Below, piece by piece: positions 31,668 through 38,510 of a stretch of DNA of 38,523 nt. This DNA comes from JAVJPJ01 sp040217295 (GTDB lineage: Bacteria > Pseudomonadota > Alphaproteobacteria > Rhodobacterales > Rhodobacteraceae): assembly GCA_964460185.1 (NCBI GenBank), contig CAYWTM010000020.1, positions 1-38,523 on the forward strand. The letters are read 5' to 3'. The notes beneath the pieces are model-generated. The model did not search any database. It worked only from the letters and a program-made list of their open reading frames with translations, and had not been told where the DNA came from. The position numbers and the translations under genes are program-made. Numbering within the stretch: the first letter of the stretch is position 1; each line of letters opens with the position of its first letter.

Positions 31668-32237
31668 TCAGCCTTTCATTTCATCGGCAGAGGCTTGCGC
31701 CGCGCCGGCGGCGGCCTCGGCTTCGGCCAAGGCAGGATTTGGTAGCGGTCGGAGCGTGTTGGTGATGGCGCGGATAACGATCTCGATACCTGCGATCGTG
31801 GACAGCGTCGCGCCGAGGGCGGCAGGCAGGAAGAAAAAGTAGCGCGGCACCGGCAGGGTGGTGCTGCGCTGGCCGGTGCCGGCGGAAAACTCCACGAGGT
31901 TCCAGCTGGCCCATGCCAGAAACCCCATCACAAGGACGATGACGACGCCCACCAGCCCGCGCATGACCCGCACCACCCTGGGGGACGCGAGCAAGACCAC
32001 GACATCGACGCTGACATGTCCGCCACGGCGCAACAACGTGTAGGCCCCGAGAAAGCACATGTAGACCATCAGGAGCCGGGATGCTTCTTCTGCCCCCATG
32101 ACGTTGAAGGACAGGAAGTAGCGCCCAACGGCGTTTAGAAAAACGATAGCGGTGACGAGGATCAGGGCGACGGCCGACAGGGCGTCGATCAGCTTGTCGA
32201 TGGCGTCGAGGGTCCGGCTGGTGAGATGGCCGATCAC
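31668..32237 (-). CDS. dctQ: TRAP transporter small permease subunit (DctQ type)
   Basis: The 189-residue protein has four predicted transmembrane segments and the DctQ landmarks VTAIVFLNAVGRYFLSFNVM, GAEEASRLLMVYMCFLGAYT and RRGGHVSVDVV. An Ala-rich C-terminal tail (about 165-185) is unusual but non-descript. It pairs with DctM in the inner membrane. It is separated from dctP by a 65-base gap containing a terminator-like hairpin, so it should be expressed at a lower level than the receptor. Confidence 0.9.
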   Translation of the reverse strand: MIGHLTSRTLDAIDKLIDALSAVALILVTAIVFLNAVGRYFLSFNVMGAEEASRLLMVYMCFLGAYTLLRRGGHVSVDVVVLLASPRVVRVMRGLVGVVIVLVMGFLAWASWNLVEFSAGTGQRSTTLPVPRYFFFLPAALGATLSTIAGIEIVIRAITNTLRPLPNPALAEAEAAAGAAQASADEMKG

Positions 32238-32261
32238 GGCTGATCCTCCGTTGAAATTGGG

Positions 32262-32294
32262 AAAAAGACCGCTCCAGCGCGCCGGAGCGGTCTT
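32262..32294 (-). terminator. rho-independent-type terminator/attenuator between dctP and dctQ
   Basis: Bases 32284-32294 (GGAGCGGTCTT) pair perfectly with 32265-32275 (AAGACCGCTCC) around an 8-base loop. On the leftward transcript the stem is followed by a run of T (32262-32266 read as TTTTT). An 11-bp GC-rich stem plus T-run fits an intrinsic terminator. Inside an operon it likely acts as a partial stop, giving more receptor than permease. Confidence 0.8.
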
Positions 32295-32302
32295 GATCGG
32301 TC

Positions 32303-33316
32303 TTACTGCATCTCGGCGACGAACGCGTCGTAGATGGCCTGACCTTCTGCACCGGTCCGCTCGAGGTACCAGTCGCGGATCCCCGGCAGGGTCGCGTCAC
32401 GCATCGCGGCACGCTCTTCCTCGCTGACCTCGACGACCGTGATGCCGGCCTCGCGCATTGCGGCCAGCGCACTGACTTCCTGGCGCTGCGTTTCGGCCAG
32501 GCAAACCATGTTGCCTTCGGCAACGGCCTCGGTCACCGCCGCGCGGCAATCATCGGTAAGGCCGTTCCACCACGTGCTGTTGACGCTGACATATTGGTCA
32601 AGCGTTCCGTGCGAGCTTAGCGTCAGGTATTCCTGAACCTCGTGGAACCGCATGTTGAAGGTGGTCGGGATCGGGTTTTCCTGTGCCCCGATCGCACCGT
32701 TCTGGAGCGCGGTGTAGGTCTCGGAGAACGGCATCGTCACCGGGTTCAGACCAAGAAGAACCTGCCGCTCGGTCATCAGCTCGGACGGCATGACCCGCGC
32801 GATCCTGTCGGAGTAGGCTTCCAGCGTGTTGAGCGGAACATTCGCGGTCCACTGCATGAAGCCGGTGTGCCAGATGTCGAGCATCACCATGTTGTGCTGG
32901 GTGAAAGACGCGGCCAGAAGCTCTGACGCCGGACCCTGATGCAGCGCAAGCAGCTCGTCGGTGTCAGTGGGCCAGAAGAAGGGGAAATCGAGGATCGCCG
33001 AGGTGATGTTGATCGGAGCCATGTAGGCCGCCGGCTGGATGCTCATCTCGATGGAGCCGAACTGGACCCCCTCGTTGATCTCGGTGAAGCCGCCAAGCTG
33101 GCCTGAGGGAAAGACCTGCACGTCGATATCGCAGCGTGCATCGGCTTCCAGAAATTCCTCGATCCTTTGTGCGCCAAGGTCACGCGGATCGCCGGGCGGC
33201 AGCAGATGCGCGATTTTCAGGTTGAAACTCTGGGCTTGTGCGACGGTCGCAGTCCCGAGTTGAGCCACCACCGCAGCTGCGGCAACAGTCACTTGTAGGG
33301 CAGTTTTGAACATCAT
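32303..33316 (-). CDS. dctP: TRAP transporter solute-binding protein (DctP family)
   Basis: The 337-residue periplasmic receptor has a Sec signal ending near ATVAQA|Q (about residue 28), then FNLKIAHLLPPGDPRDLGAQ, the usual DctP N-terminus. Other landmarks are VQVFPSGQLGGFTEINEGVQ, GSIEMSIQ, and the family region around GLNPVTMPFSETYTALQNGA then IGAQENPI. DctP proteins normally bind a carboxylate through an arginine; the region IARVMPSELMTERQ replaces the common RxP motif, so the ligand mode may differ. The start is MM with CAGGAGAG upstream. A 47-base gap precedes it from the deacetylase-family gene. Confidence 0.9.
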   Translation of the reverse strand: MMFKTALQVTVAAAAVVAQLGTATVAQAQSFNLKIAHLLPPGDPRDLGAQRIEEFLEADARCDIDVQVFPSGQLGGFTEINEGVQFGSIEMSIQPAAYMAPINITSAILDFPFFWPTDTDELLALHQGPASELLAASFTQHNMVMLDIWHTGFMQWTANVPLNTLEAYSDRIARVMPSELMTERQVLLGLNPVTMPFSETYTALQNGAIGAQENPIPTTFNMRFHEVQEYLTLSSHGTLDQYVSVNSTWWNGLTDDCRAAVTEAVAEGNMVCLAETQRQEVSALAAMREAGITVVEVSEEERAAMRDATLPGIRDWYLERTGAEGQAIYDAFVAEMQ

Positions 33317-33363
33317 TGTCGTACTCTCCTGTTGAAAGTGCGGCCCCGACGGGCCCGGTTGGG

Positions 33364-34251
33364 TTAGGTTTTTTGCTGATTATCGGCTTTGTGCCAGTCG
33401 CAGATTGCGCCGCCGGTCGTGAACATCACGCCGTCGCGTGTCGCGAGATGTTCGATCACCTCGCGGAAGTATCGGCAGCGGTGTGGGGCACCCATGATGT
33501 AGGGGTGCAGCACAAGGGCCATGACACGGGCAGAGCCCTGCGCGTCATGAAGCAGTTGTTCGGCCTGATCGATGGCGCGATCGCGGTATTCTCGCGCCGG
33601 ATGATGCTGGATCAGCATCATCGCCACGTCGTTGCATTCTTGCGTGTACGGCACGTTGGTGATGCTGCCGTTGGCCGTCTTCAGATCGACCGGCTGGTCA
33701 TCCAGAACCCAGTCGCAGACATAGTCATACCCTGCATCAACAAGATGCTCGGGGGTTTCCCAGGTTTCCGTCAGCCCCGGTCCGAGCCAGCCGCGCGGTT
33801 TGCTGCCCGTATAGGCCTCGATCGCGTCGGTTGTCTTGCGGATGTCTTCGGCCTCATCCTCGACCTTTTGCATGTTGAGCTGGGTGAAGCCGTGACCGAT
33901 GAATTCCCAGTCCCGATCCCTCGCGGCGCGGGAAATCGCTTCGTAACTGGTGATGGCAGACCCGTTGATGGCAAGGGCTGCGGGAATTTTATGCTCGTCG
34001 AAGATTTCGAGAAGGCGCCAGAACCCAACCCGATTGCCGTATTCATGCCATGCCCAGTTGGGCACGTCAGGTGTCGGCGATCCACCCGCCGGCGGAGTAA
34101 GGACGGTGCGCGGCATCGTGCGTTCCGGATCCCATTCCTCAATGTTGACGATCACCCACACCGCGAGGCGTTTTCCATCAGGCAAAGACAAAGGCGGCCG
34201 TTGCGAGATCGGCGAATAGTCCAGTCGTTGATTAGGCAGCAGACGGCTCAT
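33364..34251 (-). CDS. PuuE-like polysaccharide deacetylase family protein (first)
   Basis: The 295-residue protein belongs to the CE4-fold group that includes the cofactor-independent allantoinase PuuE. It has VNIEEWDPERTMPR at 35-48 where true CE4 enzymes have the metal-binding TFDD motif, PNWAWHEYGNRVGFWRL, DWEFIGHGFTQLN, SKPRGWLGPGLTETWETPEH and LHPYIMGAPHRCRYF. The standard two-Asp plus HxxxH metal site is missing, pointing to a hydrolase of cyclic amides or imides rather than sugar deacetylation. ATG 34251 overlaps the stop of the fumarylacetoacetase-family gene. A paralogue is encoded at 34943-35836. Confidence 0.85.
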   Translation of the reverse strand: MSRLLPNQRLDYSPISQRPPLSLPDGKRLAVWVIVNIEEWDPERTMPRTVLTPPAGGSPTPDVPNWAWHEYGNRVGFWRLLEIFDEHKIPAALAINGSAITSYEAISRAARDRDWEFIGHGFTQLNMQKVEDEAEDIRKTTDAIEAYTGSKPRGWLGPGLTETWETPEHLVDAGYDYVCDWVLDDQPVDLKTANGSITNVPYTQECNDVAMMLIQHHPAREYRDRAIDQAEQLLHDAQGSARVMALVLHPYIMGAPHRCRYFREVIEHLATRDGVMFTTGGAICDWHKADNQQKT

Positions 34252-34946
34252 GCCGGGTCTCCGATCGTTATGGTCAGAGGCGGAAGCCCGGTGGCCGTGG
34301 CGATGACCACGTCGCCCGGCACAAGCACGCCCACACCCTCGGGTGTTCCGGTCAGGATGACGTCGCCGGCCTCGAGCCGGTATTGCTCGGACAGCTTGGA
34401 AATGACCTCGGCCACCGACCATGTCATATGCGCCGTGTCGGACTTCTGACGCTCGATGCCGTTCACCGACAGGCTGATGGTGCGCACCTCGTGCCCGGCC
34501 ACCGACGCAGGCACCAGCGGCCCGATGGGGGCGGAACAATCGAAAGACTTTCCCATTTCCCAAGGCCAGCTTTTCTCGCGCGCGCGGAATTGCAGGTCAC
34601 GGCGGGTCAGGTCGATGCTGATCGCGTAGCAGGCAACATGGCCCAAGGCTTCTGCCACCGAAATGTTCGCGCCGCCCACTCCGATGCAGGCCGCCAATTC
34701 AACCTCGTGTTGCAGATCGCTGGTCATCGGCGGGTAGGGAACGGTTGCACCATCGTGCACCATGGCGTCGGCGGGTTTCTGGAAAAAGAAGGGTGGATCG
34801 CGCAGATCCGCCCCCTCATTCATTTCCAGCACGTGCTTTTCGTAGTTGCGTCCCACGCAATAGACCCGGCGCACCGGAAACCGCGCGGAGGTGCCCGAAA
34901 CCGCAAGGCTGATCTGCGCCGGCGGATCGATGACAAAATCGCTCAC
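34248..34946 (-). CDS. fumarylacetoacetate hydrolase family protein
   Basis: The 232-residue enzyme has the FAH signature: VYCVGRNYEKHVLEMNE near residue 29-45, FFFQKPADAMV, LQHEVELAACIGVGG (metal ligands of the E-x-E type), ISIDLTRRDLQ, KSFDCSAPIGP and a late VILTGTPEGVGVLVPGD. Small FAH proteins hydrolyse acylpyruvates such as fumarylpyruvate or decarboxylate oxaloacetate-like acids. The GTG at 34946 overlaps the upstream stop (GTGA) and gives a typical length; the longer frame to 35156 is a shadow. It lies between the two deacetylase-family genes, so it may process the ring-opened product. Confidence 0.88.
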   Translation of the reverse strand: MSDFVIDPPAQISLAVSGTSARFPVRRVYCVGRNYEKHVLEMNEGADLRDPPFFFQKPADAMVHDGATVPYPPMTSDLQHEVELAACIGVGGANISVAEALGHVACYAISIDLTRRDLQFRAREKSWPWEMGKSFDCSAPIGPLVPASVAGHEVRTISLSVNGIERQKSDTAHMTWSVAEVISKLSEQYRLEAGDVILTGTPEGVGVLVPGDVVIATATGLPPLTITIGDPA

Positions 34947-35836
34947 GCATGCACCTGATGCTGGTCGTTGTACCAGTTGTAGATCTGTTCGCCATTCCAG
35001 TGCAGAACACCTTCGTGGTTGTTGATATGGGCGTAGACCTCTTCGAGGTACTTGATGCGATGTGGCTGCCCCGAGATGTAGGGATGGATTGCGATGGCCA
35101 TGATGCGCGGGCGTTCCCCGCCTTCTTGCCAGAGGCGATCGAACTGGTCGCAGCACTTCTGCTTCCAGTATCCCGACTCGTGATGTTGGACGATCATCGT
35201 CGGGATATCGTTCAACTCGACTGAATACGGCAGGGTCACCAGAGGGCCGTTGTCGGTCTTGATGACCGTCGGTTCGTCATCATAGACCCAGTCGCCGATA
35301 TATTTCACACCCGCATCCGCAAGATATTCGGGTGTTTCATGGGTTTGGGTAAGGCCCGGCCCAAGCCAGCCTACGGGGCGTTTGCCGCTGAATTCCTCGA
35401 GGCGATCCATGCAGCGCTTGATCATCTCGGCCTGGTCTTCGATCTTGTGAATGGGCATCTGCTCCCACGCGTGCCCCATGAACTCCCAGCCGGCATCCTT
35501 CGCCTCTTGGGCGACGCGGGCATAGTCTTCGACCACGCGGGCATTGATGGATAGGGTCGGCTTGATGCCAAGGCGCTTGTAAAGCTCAAAGAACCGCCAG
35601 ACCCCGACCCGCATCCCGTATTCATGCCAGGACCAGTTCGGAACATCGGGGAGCAAAACCTGCCCCGTCGGTGCCGGAATGACCTGCCGCGCCATCGGGC
35701 GCGAAATATCCCATACCTCAAGGTTCACGATTGTCCACACGATGATCTTTGCCTTGCCGGGCAACTCCATCGGCGGCCTGTCAACAATCGCGGAAAAAGG
35801 AATGCGATCCGAGGGCAAGGTGCGCGGTTGGGTCAT
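34943..35836 (-). CDS. PuuE-like polysaccharide deacetylase family protein (second)
   Basis: The 297-residue paralogue of the protein at 33364-34251 has the same order of motifs: WTIVNLEVWDISRPM at 34-48, VPNWSWHEYGMRVGVWRFFE, GWEFMGHAWEQMPIHK, RPVGWLGPGLTQTHETPEY and IAIHPYISGQPHRIKYLEE. Again the canonical CE4 metal-binding aspartates are absent. The E-E pair of the first copy reads E-V here, and the GHGFTQ loop reads GHAWEQ, suggesting different substrates or a heteromer. ATG 35836 overlaps the osmC-family stop by four bases. Confidence 0.85.
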   Translation of the reverse strand: MTQPRTLPSDRIPFSAIVDRPPMELPGKAKIIVWTIVNLEVWDISRPMARQVIPAPTGQVLLPDVPNWSWHEYGMRVGVWRFFELYKRLGIKPTLSINARVVEDYARVAQEAKDAGWEFMGHAWEQMPIHKIEDQAEMIKRCMDRLEEFSGKRPVGWLGPGLTQTHETPEYLADAGVKYIGDWVYDDEPTVIKTDNGPLVTLPYSVELNDIPTMIVQHHESGYWKQKCCDQFDRLWQEGGERPRIMAIAIHPYISGQPHRIKYLEEVYAHINNHEGVLHWNGEQIYNWYNDQHQVHA

Positions 35837-36309
35837 GATGTTGCTTCCTTCATAGGGGAAATTTGCCAATCGGTGGAAATGCGACTTCCGGCATTGCGCA
35901 GAATGACGGACATCGGGCAGCGCTGTTCAAACGCCTGCCGCAAGGATTCCAGCTGCGCCTCGGTCGCGTCGGTTTCAGCCTGCAGTGTCAGCCGGATTTC
36001 GGGGAACGGCACGGGCACGTCGGCTTCGGCGTCGATGCCTCGGTGATCCAGCATCCCTTCGCAGGTGATGTTCCGGAAACGAAGGTTGATGTCTCTTTCG
36101 TGGGCAATTCGGCGTGCGATGACATTGGTGCACGCGACAAGCGCGCCCAGCATCGTTTCGAGGGGGGTCGGCCCCACGTCGGTTCCGTGACGATAGGGGG
36201 GCTCATCCACGACGAAGGCATGCCCACGGGTGCGGACCTGCGTGAGGCTCATCGTCGGGCAATTCCCTTCGACGACAACGCGGATAAGGGGTTTTGTCTT
36301 GATCTTCAT
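35833..36309 (-). CDS. OsmC family protein
   Basis: The 158-residue protein has the two redox cysteines of the OsmC/Ohr fold, C60 in GALVACTNVIA and C131 in EQRCPMSVILR, with GPTPLETMLGALVAC forming the signature helix. OsmC and Ohr proteins reduce organic peroxides, but operon-embedded family members often have other or unknown roles, including handling of reactive thiol or acyl intermediates. It overlaps both neighbours by four bases (ATGA), so it is part of the catabolic operon rather than a stand-alone stress gene. Confidence 0.88.
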   Translation of the reverse strand: MKIKTKPLIRVVVEGNCPTMSLTQVRTRGHAFVVDEPPYRHGTDVGPTPLETMLGALVACTNVIARRIAHERDINLRFRNITCEGMLDHRGIDAEADVPVPFPEIRLTLQAETDATEAQLESLRQAFEQRCPMSVILRNAGSRISTDWQISPMKEATS

Positions 36310-36980
36310 GTCGTCGCTTCCTTCAGGGGTTTGAGGCCATCCGCCAGGAGGTGTGCCAGCGCCACGTAGAAAAGCCGTGCCCCGCGTTGGGCCCAGTCAC
36401 GTGCCGTCGACGCTTGCACTGGCAGGCCGAAGGGAAGCCCGGCCGCCCGGACCCTCTCGGCGATGTCGCTGACCGCGGCGATCACATCGGGATGCTGCGG
36501 CTTCCCGGCCAGCCCCATCGAGGCGGCAAGATCATTCGGCCCGATCAAGATGGCGTCAATTCCGATCGTTTGCACGATTTCATCCAGCGCGGCGTGACCC
36601 GCGACGCTTTCGATCTGCGCAATGAATGACGTGGGCCTCGCTGTGGCAGCGTGCGTTTGCATGGCCCTGTAAACAGCCGCGCATTGTGCAGCACTTTCCA
36701 TTTGCGGCAGCACCAGACCGTCGACCTTGCAATCCAAGTAGCGGGTGACGATGGCCGGGTCCGAGCTTTCGGTGCGGAGAACGGAATAAAGCCCGTTTGC
36801 CTGTGCCGCACGCGCCATGGTGGCAGCTTCGGTGACACCGACCGGGGTGCGTTCGCAGTCAATGAAAACGGCAACATTCGAGTGTCCGCCAAGCGCGTCG
36901 GCTACAGGAACAGCCAGACCGCCGGGGTTCACGGCTATCAGGGGTGTCTCACCGTTCAGCTGGCGTTTCAGGTCGGCCAT
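36306..36980 (-). CDS. HpcH/HpaI aldolase family protein with altered active site
   Basis: The 224-residue TIM-barrel protein has metal ligands E124 in FIAQIESVAGH and D150 in LIGPNDLAASMG, the substrate arginine R69 in YSVLRTESSD, and GLVLPQMESAAQ. The family's catalytic histidine (D-x-E-H-x-P in HpcH/HpaI) is replaced: the segment reads FIDCERTPVG, with R44 at that position. It probably cleaves or forms a C-C bond at a 2-oxo acid, or acts in a changed way such as a lyase. ATG 36980 is preferred; an in-frame ATG at 37013 is possible. It is the first gene of the leftward operon, divergent from gntR. Confidence 0.82.
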   Translation of the reverse strand: MADLKRQLNGETPLIAVNPGGLAVPVADALGGHSNVAVFIDCERTPVGVTEAATMARAAQANGLYSVLRTESSDPAIVTRYLDCKVDGLVLPQMESAAQCAAVYRAMQTHAATARPTSFIAQIESVAGHAALDEIVQTIGIDAILIGPNDLAASMGLAGKPQHPDVIAAVSDIAERVRAAGLPFGLPVQASTARDWAQRGARLFYVALAHLLADGLKPLKEATT

Positions 36981-37026
36981 GTTGACGATTCCCGCAGAAC
37001 ATCGGCGCTTCATCCGATGTGAAATG

Positions 37027-37053
37027 TGTGCGCACTTTGGGCGAAAGTGTCAA
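37027..37053 (-). promoter_or_regulatory. promoter of the aldolase-to-molybdenum-hydroxylase operon with operator 1
   Basis: On the minus strand a perfect TTGACA -35 box lies at 37048-37053; 17 bases on, a weak CACACA or ACACAT serves as the -10. Between them, plus-strand bases 37027-37041 read TGTGCGCACTTTGGG, with the palindromic core GTGCGCAC at 37028-37035. A repressor bound there would block RNA polymerase, consistent with GntR control. The surrounding spacer 36981-37233 is strongly AT-rich for this genome. Confidence 0.6.
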
Positions 37054-37172
37054 CATTCTAAGATGCGCGCAGAAAAATCTCCAATTCTGTAATTTTTTCC
37101 TCTTTTTTCTTAGTAACTTAGTGTATTGTGGTGTTGTGTCGCCGTGTTTCTGTTTTGGGCGCGCTGAAAAAT

Positions 37173-37187
37173 TGTGCACAGTTTGGG
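37173..37187 (+). promoter_or_regulatory. operator 2 upstream of gntR
   Basis: TGTGCACAGTTTGGG matches operator 1 (37027-37041) at 13 of 15 positions in the same orientation and contains the perfect dyad TGTGCACA at 37173-37180. It lies 46 bases before the gntR ATG, suited to autoregulation. GntR/FCD operators are commonly short dyads of this form; assignment to the adjacent regulator is inference. Confidence 0.55.
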
Positions 37188-37233
37188 TGTCTATGCCAGA
37201 AACATCCTCGCTTGCCGTTTGGAGATCGCGGAT

Positions 37234-37938
37234 ATGAACCAAGCTTTTGAAACGCACCGTTCGACGTCTTCCCGCCAAGGCGTGCCCCGGTCGCTTCAAG
37301 TTGCCGATCAGTTGCGCGAGAGCATCCTGTCCGGCGAGATACCGCCCGGTGAGCGCGTGAACGAAGTGCAGCTCAGTCAGCGCCTTGGTGTGTCACGCAC
37401 TCCGACGCGCGCGGCGCTTCATGCGCTGGCAGCGGAAGGTCTTCTCGACTACGAGACGAACCGGGGCTTCACCGTGAGGGCGTATTCACCGCAAAGCGTC
37501 TCTGAGAGCTATGAAATCCGCGCTGTGCTCGAGGGTCTTGCCTGTCGCCTCGCCGCGGCGCGCGAGCCGGTTCCAAAAGTAAAGGCCCTGTTCGAAGAGG
37601 CCTTGGCCTTGGGTGACGAGGTGGTCGCCGGCTTCGAGGGCACGCCGGCGCAGATGGAAGCGTATCGGCAATCGAATGTTGCGTTTCACAACGCCGTCAT
37701 GACAGCCGCAGACAACCAGATGCTGGAAGACACGCTGCGGCTGGCCCTCGCCCGCCCCGCGACCAGTCTGCGCAACATCGTATCCTTCAGCGAAAATCCG
37801 GTCCGGCGGCGTCACGATGACCACCATCGCATCTACGACGCGATCCGGGCGCACGATGGGTGGCGCGCCGAGGTCTTGATGCGCGAGCATGTCACAAGCG
37901 TAAAATACAATGAACTCGACCGCCGGCCGGCGCGGTAG
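37234..37938 (+). CDS. GntR-family transcriptional regulator, FCD subfamily
   Basis: The 234-residue protein has an N-terminal winged HTH (about 18-85; SLQVADQLRESILSGEIPPG, then SQRLGVSRTPTRAALHALAA) and a C-terminal all-helical FCD effector domain with likely metal ligands H152 (NVAFHNAV), H198 (RRHDDHHRIYDAI) and H219 (MREHVTS). FCD regulators usually repress catabolic operons until a carboxylate inducer binds. It is divergent from the aldolase operon across a 253-base AT-rich spacer with two similar dyads. ATG 37234 has GGAG ten bases upstream and is chosen over a GTG at 37174 that lies within operator 2. Confidence 0.9.
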   Translation: MNQAFETHRSTSSRQGVPRSLQVADQLRESILSGEIPPGERVNEVQLSQRLGVSRTPTRAALHALAAEGLLDYETNRGFTVRAYSPQSVSESYEIRAVLEGLACRLAAAREPVPKVKALFEEALALGDEVVAGFEGTPAQMEAYRQSNVAFHNAVMTAADNQMLEDTLRLALARPATSLRNIVSFSENPVRRRHDDHHRIYDAIRAHDGWRAEVLMREHVTSVKYNELDRRPAR

Positions 37939-38484
37939 GATCCATCACACAGGCCAAGGGCAATTCCGCAAGTCGTCGGCGTGAGACGGGCGGCGTGGTG
38001 TCGCTGTGCCCAAGGTGCCCAAAAGTGCCGCCTTCATCTGCGCCACGACACTCCCCGAGATCCTCGGCCCGGCGGCGCATCGTGGGGCGCTGCGCACCCG
38101 GCCTTCGGCCTGCGGATATTTGTTTTCGTGACGATCCCCGCAACGTCGTTTTGCCGCGCGGCGGACGGCGACAGGACGATGCCTGCCCTCGACGCGGATG
38201 CCGAGGTCAGGCCGCTTGCGGCGGCGTGGATCGATGCCCAAGCGATATGTCGCCGTGCACGGTCAGCCCCAGTTCACCGCCCGTGTCATGCCCCGGCGAT
38301 GCCCTCCGCCAAAACCGCACAAGATCCGGCCACCACCGCGGCTTCCCGACCAGGCGCGGAGGTTCGAGGCACCTAACGGTATCCTCCCGCACCATTCGAT
38401 CGGGCCGGCCCGGACCGTGAGCAAATGATCTCACCCTCGCCCAGCCGCACGCCGCGGGACAGACTTGGCCGTGAAGCCACCAAT
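37939..38484. other. about 550 bases without a supported gene
   Basis: Short frames on both strands (for example 37945-38241 and 38207-38488 on the minus strand) are Arg/Pro-rich, lack ribosome sites and match nothing I recognise. The stretch lies between gntR and a tRNA 3' end, a common place for degraded island DNA, but no integrase or IS signature was seen. Confidence 0.5.
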
Positions 38485-38510
38485 CCATTTATCATCAGAT
38501 ATTTAAATGG
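38485..38510. repeat. AT-rich inverted repeat at the tRNA 3' end
   Basis: CCATTTA (38485-38491) and TAAATGG (38504-38510) form a perfect 7-base inverted repeat with a 12-base spacer. The right arm includes the CCA of the tRNA encoded on the minus strand, so the structure forms directly in the tRNA trailer. It may act in termination or processing. Confidence 0.6.

Noticed and set aside
38207..38488. 93-codon minus-strand frame near the right edge
   Set aside because: Trp/Arg/Pro-rich product without recognisable motifs or ribosome site, starting within the inverted repeat next to the tRNA.
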